The position numbers and the translations under genes are program-made. This document shows positions 57,536-64,000 of a stretch of DNA of 64,000 nucleotides, piece by piece; within the stretch, counting starts at the first letter, position 1; the number at the start of each line of letters is the position of its first letter. Source of the stretch: Strongylocentrotus droebachiensis (lineage: Eukaryota; Echinodermata; Echinoidea; Camarodonta; Strongylocentrotidae); the NCBI GenBank assembly GCA_035222895.1, contig JAVYIG010002113.1, positions 124,001 to 188,000 on the forward strand, written 5' to 3'. The notes below the pieces were generated by a model that saw only the letters and a list, made by a program, of their open reading frames with translations, made no database searches and was not told the origin of the DNA.

Positions 57536-58320
57536 CTGTTTTAAAAAGACAAGGGGGAGGGACAAAAAGGGAAAGTGAGAAAACAAAAGGAAAACAAGTG
57601 AATTTTGCATCTATACATGATTCTGATAACTTCGTTAACTGGAGATTGGTAACTAAGCTTCGTCATCTAGTACTGAAAAATATGGGAGCCTCTCCCGAAA
57701 AAGTTACTTTTTATTTTCCATATCGGATTTTACCGCGAAAGGATCATGTCTTCTGACACAAAACACGGAATCATGACAGCGTGAAAAAAGCATGGACATC
57801 ACATGACAGACTTACGGATCCGTTACGAAGGACGATAGGAAAGTAACAATCCGCTGTGATAATGACGTTGAAACTCTCTGGCCCGAATTCACAAAGGAAG
57901 TTTGTACAAACCTAGGTCTGATCAAACCTGGTTTGTCCACAAACCTCCTTTGTCAATTCGGGCCTCTAAGTTTCCTCTTTGATAAGAGCAAAGCAGATCG
58001 TTATCGTGGGTAAGAAGTATCCCTGTATAAAATGTTCTTGATCAGTATAAAACAATAAGAATGCGATAGTAAGTCATAACTGTCATAGCTGGATTCATTT
58101 TGAGTGTCCCTCTGTTGACATCAATATTTTCAGTCTGATTGGACATGATCATAATTATGAGTCATTTGTTTATTTAAAGAATTGTCTTTCAACTCTGATG
58201 ATTGACGTGTAGAAACACTTACTTTAAAAAAAAGATAAGGCTTATTTAAACGATGTTAATAGAAATCCTTTGCCAAGAAATATTAGAAATATATTTCTTT
58301 TAAATAGCTCATTTAAATAT
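57536..58320. other. Upstream intron sequence with one palindrome
   Basis: Palindrome at 57882-57966 (GCCCGAATTCACAAAGGA and complement), a short MITE-like repeat. No further receptor exon recognised. Confidence 0.55.
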
Positions 58321-58898
58321 ACGTAGCATTTGGGGGTAAATTTGACCACATAAAAGATCTGCTGTTTAACAATCGTTATGATATACAAGGCTTATCGGAA
58401 AACTCTGTAGGTCAATCAATCCTAGAGCCTTGTTTAAATGTTTACAATCTTAGAGAAAATATAATAAATCATCAGGTGGTGGTGTTGCTTGTTATATTAA
58501 CTTGAATCTGATTTGCACTCCCAGGTATGAAATGGACCACGAGGAGCTGAAATAAATTTGAACATTCACAATGTTGTTTAGTTGCTGTTGTCTACTGACC
58601 TCCTAATTCTTCCATCGACTTCTTTTCTAAAGCAGAACTTCAATTAGAAAAAGCTTTACAATCGACATCAAATGTTTTATCCTTGGAAATTACAACAGTA
58701 ACATTCTTACTGCGAATCCATTGCCATCAAATTTAAAGACATGTGCACGTACCATCAACTGAATCAAATAGTTAACGAACTAACTAGACTAACAATTAAT
58801 AGCAGAACCTGCATTGATCTCATTGTAACTTTCTTTTGAGAAAAACAGTTTTCATTACGATATGGTATCAATTAGACTCAGTTTTCATTCTCTTATAC

Positions 58899-59500
58899 AG
58901 TGCGTCCCAGAAAAAACGAAACCGAGAAGTATCGATGTTTTATCATAACTTAATCACAACCATAATTAATGAATGATACATATTTGGAAAGCTTAGAGTC
59001 TCTTCTTTCAGTTAATGCTACTCCGATGATGCATATTTCACGCATGAGTGATTAAAAGCAATTTGAAGGAAGGAAACCAAAAAGACATTTGGCGGGCGGT
59101 ATCTAAATTTCGAAGAAAAATTCACATTTCTAGAAAGTTGAGTTTCTGCCCTTTCATATGACACCTCAATCAGGAAAAATGAGCAAGGAATAACAAAGTT
59201 CTGTTTGTTTAAAGTAGCCCTTACATTATCATAATTTTATCAAACGAATCCGTTTTCACTGGGTGCCTGCCGTAGCAAAAAGCAGATTTGACAAAAGACT
59301 TAACTCCGTTTCGTTGACAATCAGCCGTACATGAAGACTCTCGTCTACGGCTGATTGTCAACGAAACGGAGTTAAGTCTTTTGTTAATTTCGTTTATTGA
59401 TACGGCAGGCAGCCAGTGAAAACAAATTAATTATAGTTGTGATTAAGTTATGATAGAACATCGATACTTCTCGGTTTCGTTTTTTCTGGGACGCACTGTA
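58899..59500. mobile_element. Palindromic mariner-like element
   Basis: Ends CAGTGCGTCCCAGAAAAAAC on both sides, with terminal arms of about 75 bases and TA on each flank. An inner palindrome at about 59240-59432 (AAGACTTAACTCCGTTTCG with complement) makes it a double hairpin. No transposase. The TA target and end sequence suggest Tc1/mariner mobilisation. Confidence 0.8.
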
Positions 59501-60104
59501 TATATATATATATATAATGACACCAAAGTTGAGTGTTGCTCCAACTATTATTTCGTTCACTCCGTAATTTTAACCGTGATGTTTTCACGGATAACGGTGA
59601 TCAAATGTGATATTTATGCTATCTGTGATGTTGAGAAAAGTTGGAATGTACTGACAAATGTGTTTGCAAAACTTTGTGATAAACATGCACCCTCTATTTC
59701 CATCAGGCAATTGCATAAACGTTCCTCATTGATAACAGAACAATACTCGTCACTCCCAAGGGAGCAAGATTATTCAAAAGAACGATTCGATGGTAAACAT
59801 GGTGATGAAGATAAAGCTAATAGAAAAGTTATCTAGTTATCAGGAATAAATTAAATGAAAAAGGATTACTACTATTTACACAAATTAAGTTCTCCTTGCG
59901 TTGATAACAGTCAATTTGTAATTCATGATACAGTTAATGCCAAGTTAGAAACTGATCCTTTAAAAATTGCTAGTTTATTTGATACACATTTAGTACAACA
60001 GCGCTATGACAATTACCATGGAGAGTTCAATGAGAATCAGTCAATCTCTGATTAGTTGAAGTTTAAGTATCTCACAGCTGATTACGTGTTTCAAGAAAGT
60101 TATA

Positions 60105-60640
60105 TTTTAATAATAATAATAATAGTTCTATCTTGTATAGCGCATAATACGTCGTGAAATAACATATCTATGCGCTTCCAAGAGCTTTGGAAATTATTAC
60201 CCTACTCTCTTAAAAAAAAGGAGTGAATTTTCACTCTATTTTCACTTTCTTGGGAGTAACGTCCGTGATCACTTGTTTAGGAGTGAAAATCGATTGATTT
60301 AGAGCGCTCTCTAAGAAGAAAAGAGTGAATGTTCACTCTATTTTCACTACATTTTCACTCTCCAGAGGAGTGACGTCCGTGATTTTGAAAATTCACTCTT
60401 TTTTTTAAAGAGAGTAACTTTAGCTCCAGCAGCCTTATCAGCACACAGTGCATTTCAAGGAAAAATCCTACCAGGTACCCATTTACCTCACCTGGGTTGA
60501 GTGTAGCAAATGTAGATCAATGTCTTGCCAAAGGACATTAGTGCCGCGGCGGGACTCGAACCGCGGATCTTGTGATCGACAGTCTGGTGACGTATCCACT
60601 CAACCACACCAACTCGACAATTACAAGATAGCACCGGGCC
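60105..60640 (-). mobile_element. tRNA-derived SINE
   Basis: The minus-strand head at about 60615-60540 has TGGTTGAGTGGATACG (A box) and GCGGTTCGAGTCCCG (B box). The body continues ATTGATCTACATTTGCTACA and ends near the AAT repeat at 60109-60121. Interrupted by a MITE at 60205-60417. Confidence 0.78.
60205..60417. mobile_element. MITE nested in the SINE
   Basis: Ends TACTCTCTTAAAAAAAAGG and complement. The interior repeats AGTGAATTTTCACTC, GTGACGTCCGTGAT and TTTTCACT in both orientations. No coding content. Confidence 0.75.
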
Positions 60641-61222
60641 TGGACCCATTTGTTTAGAAAGAGGGTGCATGCTCTTTTTATTTGTAATGTAATAACTCAC
60701 ATCTGTAATACATCTCTTCGAACAGGTTGAATTCCGAAAGATCGGAAAAGGGCACGGGTTAAGAAATTACAATTCAGAGGCCTATATCGGTTTTACCGCA
60801 CATAATGAAAATACTTGAACAAGCTATACACTCTCAACTTTGCAATTATTCTACGGACAGTGCTCTATTGAGTCCCCTGTAGTCTGGCTTGTATCCACTA
60901 CATTCATAACATTAAAGTAGCGATTTTATGGTTGTTAAGGATTATATGTTAGGTAATATCGAAGATGGTCTTGTGTCTGGAGCCGTTTTCATAGATTAAA
61001 ATAGCGCCTTTGGTTCCATGTCGCACGAAACACTTTTTATCTAATTATTTACAAGCCCGGGAACGAAGTGTTAAATTGATAAACTAATACTGGATTGATG
61101 TACCTCGGCTGGGTAATACACTTTTGCCTACGTTAAAATTGTCATATTAATGCATTATTTAATAAATTGTCAAGTTCTGTCGGACGCATTTGGCATCTCT
61201 TGCCCAAACGAGTTTTGGTAAT

Positions 61223-61412
61223 TGTAATATGTGATCTTATACATTGACTCAATGCTGCATGCTATACACACATACACACACACAATGTACACTGTGGTGT
61301 ATGGGCTCTTCTATACACAATATAACCAGGCATGCTGGATTGCAACCTAACTCTGATGTTTCTCTATGTGTCTTCATTTGAGTACTAACCATACAGCTAA
61401 ACAACCCCACAT
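61223..61412 (+). repeat. Possible 5' LTR of the Ty3/gypsy element
   Basis: A TG..CA segment just before a primer-binding-like TGGTGGCAGTGAT at 61417-61429. The start is a guess, because the 3' LTR is outside the window and cannot be compared. Confidence 0.35.
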
Positions 61413-61416
61413 TATA

Positions 61417-61429
61417 TGGTGGCAGTGAT
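61417..61429 (+). promoter_or_regulatory. Candidate primer-binding site
   Basis: TGGTGGCAGTGAT resembles the tRNA-primed site of metazoan Ty3/gypsy elements and stands about 190 bases before the gag start. Confidence 0.45.
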
Positions 61430-61619
61430 ATAGAACCTACTGGACAATATTTGTGAACTTTGCATCATTTTTGGAGAGATTTTGGAGGCCATCTTATTGA
61501 CACACTGTCATTGGATCAACAGGTGCTCCTTTCTACAGTCCCATATAATGATTTTACTGTACGTAAAATGTGCACTGACATTTGCATTACTATTGGAGTT
61601 TGAGTAGCTGGTATGAACT

Positions 61620-62123
61620 ATGAATGAATCATTTACACCCCGCATGAATTGGGAAGACCCCGACAGAGCCAATGCTGTTAAGATTTTTCATGAGCAGTGT
61701 GACTTATACTTCTCGGTCAAGAATGTTGCGATTGGAAAGCAAGTGGATCATGTTCTATTGTTCACTGGTGCCACGGGTATCAAGCTTTACAACTCGTGGG
61801 GTCTGGAGGGTGAAGATAAGAAGAATCCAACTGTTGTTTGGGAGAAGTTCGAGACACAACTGAGGCCAAGGGCAAATGTCCGTGTAGCTAGGCTATACCT
61901 TCAAAAATGTGTGCAGAAGGAGAGGGAAAGTGCAGATGACTATATATCGCGCCTGAAGCTGCAGGCATATGACTGTGGATTTCGTGATGACACTGAGCTC
62001 CAAGAACGCATCATTGAGCAGTTCATCACAGGCACTAGATATCCTGAGCTCCAGAAAGATCTTCTAGGGAAGAGCAAGTCCCTCACTCTTACACAGATGC
62101 TTGAGCTGAGTAGAACATTTTGA
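61620..62123 (+). CDS. gag: Ty3/gypsy gag (capsid part)
   Basis: Structural protein of an LTR retrotransposon, forming the particle that packages element RNA. 167 codons from ATG at 61620 (a second Met, MNWEDPDRANAVK, follows). WEKFETQLRPRANVRVAR, CVQKERESADDYISRLK and ELQERIIEQFITGTRYPEL are typical gag capsid text. Stops at 62121-62123, then a short second frame and the zinc-knuckle frame follow. Two frame changes between gag and pol are one more than a programmed shift needs, so one is probably a lesion. Confidence 0.85.
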   Translation: MNESFTPRMNWEDPDRANAVKIFHEQCDLYFSVKNVAIGKQVDHVLLFTGATGIKLYNSWGLEGEDKKNPTVVWEKFETQLRPRANVRVARLYLQKCVQKERESADDYISRLKLQAYDCGFRDDTELQERIIEQFITGTRYPELQKDLLGKSKSLTLTQMLELSRTF

Positions 62124-62182
62124 AGCATCACAGATGCACATGGCTCAACTAGCGCAAGTACAGACACATATTCAGCCTGCGT

Positions 62183-64000
62183 CGATTCGATGTAGTTCGT
62201 CGGAAGACTAACACTAGTAGCAAGTGTCCTAATTGCGGTGGTAATCATGCTCGCAGTCCACGGGAAGCATGTCCGGATTATGGCACCAAGTGTAACAGCT
62301 GTGGAAAGTTAAATCACTGGAGGAGTGTTTGTCGGTCTCCAGCTCCAAGTACACAGTTGTCTGGGAGATCTCCAGCTTCAAGTACCCAGAAGTGGAAGCA
62401 GAAAGCTAAATACGCTACGCCACATCGTGGAGGCAAGCATGTGCACTCCATCCACAGCACCAACAATATTGAGGCAGCAGCAGCGGTCCCACTACTGAAT
62501 GACGCAGTGGATGTCCTGTCATTCAATCGAATTATTGTGTCAGGTATCAGTGCTGTAGAGGTGGATGACAGGGACGACCTAACAATAGCGTATGTGGAGG
62601 TCAGACGGGATGAGAGAACCATAATGAAACTTCGTTCTAAGGTTGACTCCGGTGCGGAAGGCAACACGCTTCCTCTGCGAATGTTTCGTGGGATTTATCC
62701 TGGCCATCTCACTAAGGATGGAGTTCCTCACCCCCAATCGGTGCATAACTCAAGTGCACGGCTGTTCGCTTACAACGAAACTCCAGTGATGCACTACGGT
62801 TCGGTGAGACTGCCCTGTCGTTTCAACAACTCAACTTGGCTCTATGCTACATTCTACATCGTAGAGTCCAGGGGTCCAGCGATCATCGGATGTGATACAG
62901 GATTGAAACTGAAGCTGCTTACTCTACACACACGCATCAACGAGATCAAGCATTCAGCACAGATATGCTTTACTGATGACTTAGTAAGACAGTATCCAGA
63001 CCAGTTTGACAAAATTGGCAACTTCCCAGGAGAATATCATATCGTTCTTGATCCAGACGTTCAGCCTGTTGTCCATGGTCCTAGACGGTGCCCAATCCAC
63101 CTACGAGATGAACTGAAGCGTGAGTTTGATGACATGGAAGGTAATGGCGTGATCACTAAAGTCATTGAGCCTTCAGCATGGGCGCGCAGCATCGCTGTTT
63201 CAAGGAAGTCAAATGGCAAACTCCGGGGTTGCTTGGATCCCAAGGATCTCAACCGAGCTATTCGACGTTGCCATTATCGCACTATCACGACAGATGAGGT
63301 GATACACAAACTATCAGGTGCTCGACACTTCAGCAAACTCGATGCCAAGAACGGTTATTGGTCTATCAAGCTCGACCATGACAGTTCACTTCTGACTACC
63401 TTCAACAGTCCCTTTGGACGGTACAGATATCTCAGGATGCCTTTCGGTCTAGCAATGTCTCAGGATGTATTCCAGCAGCGAATGGACGAAATCCTCGAAG
63501 GTTGCACCGGCACAATAGGGATCGCTGACGATATTGTTGTCTTTGGCAAGAGTGAAGCAGAGCACGATCAGAATCTGCACCACCTCATGTCCAAAGCTGT
63601 GAAATACGGTCTGCAGTTCAACAGTGGCAAGTGCAGCATAAAGGTCAACCAGATTTCCTTGTTCGGTATGATCTATGATGCAGATGGCGTCCATCCGGAT
63701 CCTCACAAGGTCGAGGCAATCAAGTCAATGTCTCCACCTGAGAACAAGACCCAGCTTCGTGAGTTCCTTGGTATGATAACCTACCTTAGCCCATTCATAC
63801 CAAATCTTTCAGCCCAGACTGCAAGCCTACGTGGTCTTTTGAAGCAGGACGTTGAATTCCAATGGACTCCAACGTACCAGACTGCCTTCAATGATTTACG
63901 TAACAAGGTATGTCACGTGGCAACTCGGGCATATTTCGATGTTAACAAGCCTACGGTACTGCAGGTAGATGCTTCTCTGCAGGGCTTGGGAGCGACTCTA
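62183..64000 (+). CDS. pol: Ty3/gypsy pol: zinc knuckles, protease, reverse transcriptase, start of RNase H (runs off the window)
   Basis: About 606 codons in one open frame to the last base; I checked it codon by codon and found no stop. Order: two nucleocapsid knuckles (CPNCGGNHARSPREAC and CNSCGKLNHWRSVC), aspartic protease with VDSGAEGNTLP (Asp-Ser-Gly-Ala), linker, reverse transcriptase with KLDAKNGYWSIKLD, LRMPFGLAMSQDVFQQ and the catalytic IADDIVVFG, then the RNase H start VDASLQGLGATL. The aspartates of the active sites are all present. Intactness suggests a young insertion. Integrase and 3' LTR must lie beyond 64000. Confidence 0.93.

Larger units (their letters stand above)
58325..61215 (+). 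mobile_element. Degenerate LINE with nested insertions
   Basis: Endonuclease remnants at 58330-58900: FDHIKDLLFNNRYDIQGLSE, then SSIDFFSKAELQLEKALQST. After the palindrome insertion it continues with KSWNVLTNVFAKLCDKHAPS (59600-59720) and DPLKIASLFDTHLV (59960-60000). After the SINE insertion come reverse transcriptase remnants around RKIGKGHGLRN and RLWFHVARNTFYL near 60740-61045. Many stops. Confidence 0.75.

Noticed and set aside
56258-56725. 155-codon frame with proline and lysine runs
   Set aside because: Generated by C and A homopolymer runs in a repeat.

Overview
The window looks like nuclear DNA of a marine deuterostome invertebrate, most likely an echinoderm and perhaps a sea urchin. 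The grounds are spliced genes with long introns, a dense and varied set of transposon relics, an adhesion GPCR with a mosaic ectodomain, and a fold-back element built like the TU elements described from sea urchins. The species assignment is inference. All exon boundaries were read by eye from splice sites, phase and protein family patterns. There is no bacterial-type content.

One host gene dominates. On the minus strand, 57535 down to 1797, I can read 32 coding exons of one adhesion G-protein-coupled receptor in a single unbroken frame of about 2,276 residues; its 5' start lies outside the window or was not found. In transcript order it encodes CUB-LDLa-CUB-LDLa-CUB-LDLa-CUB-LDLa-CUB, then eight selectin-type sushi domains, three EGF modules on two exons, one Ig domain, a SEA domain, an HRM-like segment, a GAIN domain with a cleavable GPS, and a 7TM domain with a cytoplasmic tail. 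All ectodomain module exons upstream of the SEA domain are symmetric phase 1-1. The sushi block is a recent genomic array of a three-exon A-B-C unit, with one unit damaged by a deletion. All three A exons end in a GC splice donor.

The rest of the sequence is intron. From low to high coordinate it holds: a LINE relic (2.99-4.39 kb); hairpin repeats (7.5, 10.5 and 11.1 kb); a broken Crypton/DUF3504-type tyrosine recombinase (11.64-12.1 and 17.38-18.06 kb) around a broken PIN/XPG-like plus CXC-motif gene (13.6-16.5 kb) and inverted repeats; a group of related palindromic repeats (18.5-19.6 kb); tRNA-derived SINEs; a GC-rich terminal-inverted-repeat element (38.9-39.5 kb); a 5'-truncated LINE with reverse transcriptase (44.1-46.6 kb); a 3.4-kb TU-like fold-back element carrying an integrase fragment (49.18-52.61 kb); and a 1-kb minisatellite (53.6-54.65 kb). 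Upstream of the first visible receptor exon are another LINE relic split by a mariner-like palindrome and a SINE with a nested MITE (58.3-61.2 kb), and a Ty3/gypsy retrotransposon with intact gag and an open protease-RT frame that runs off the window end (61.2-64.0 kb).

The receptor modules would form a large secreted-face sensor or adhesion surface. SEA and GPS sites could each cut the chain, and the segment after the GPS is a canonical-looking tethered agonist leading into TM1. The mobile elements have mainly expanded introns; none is seen inside a coding exon.
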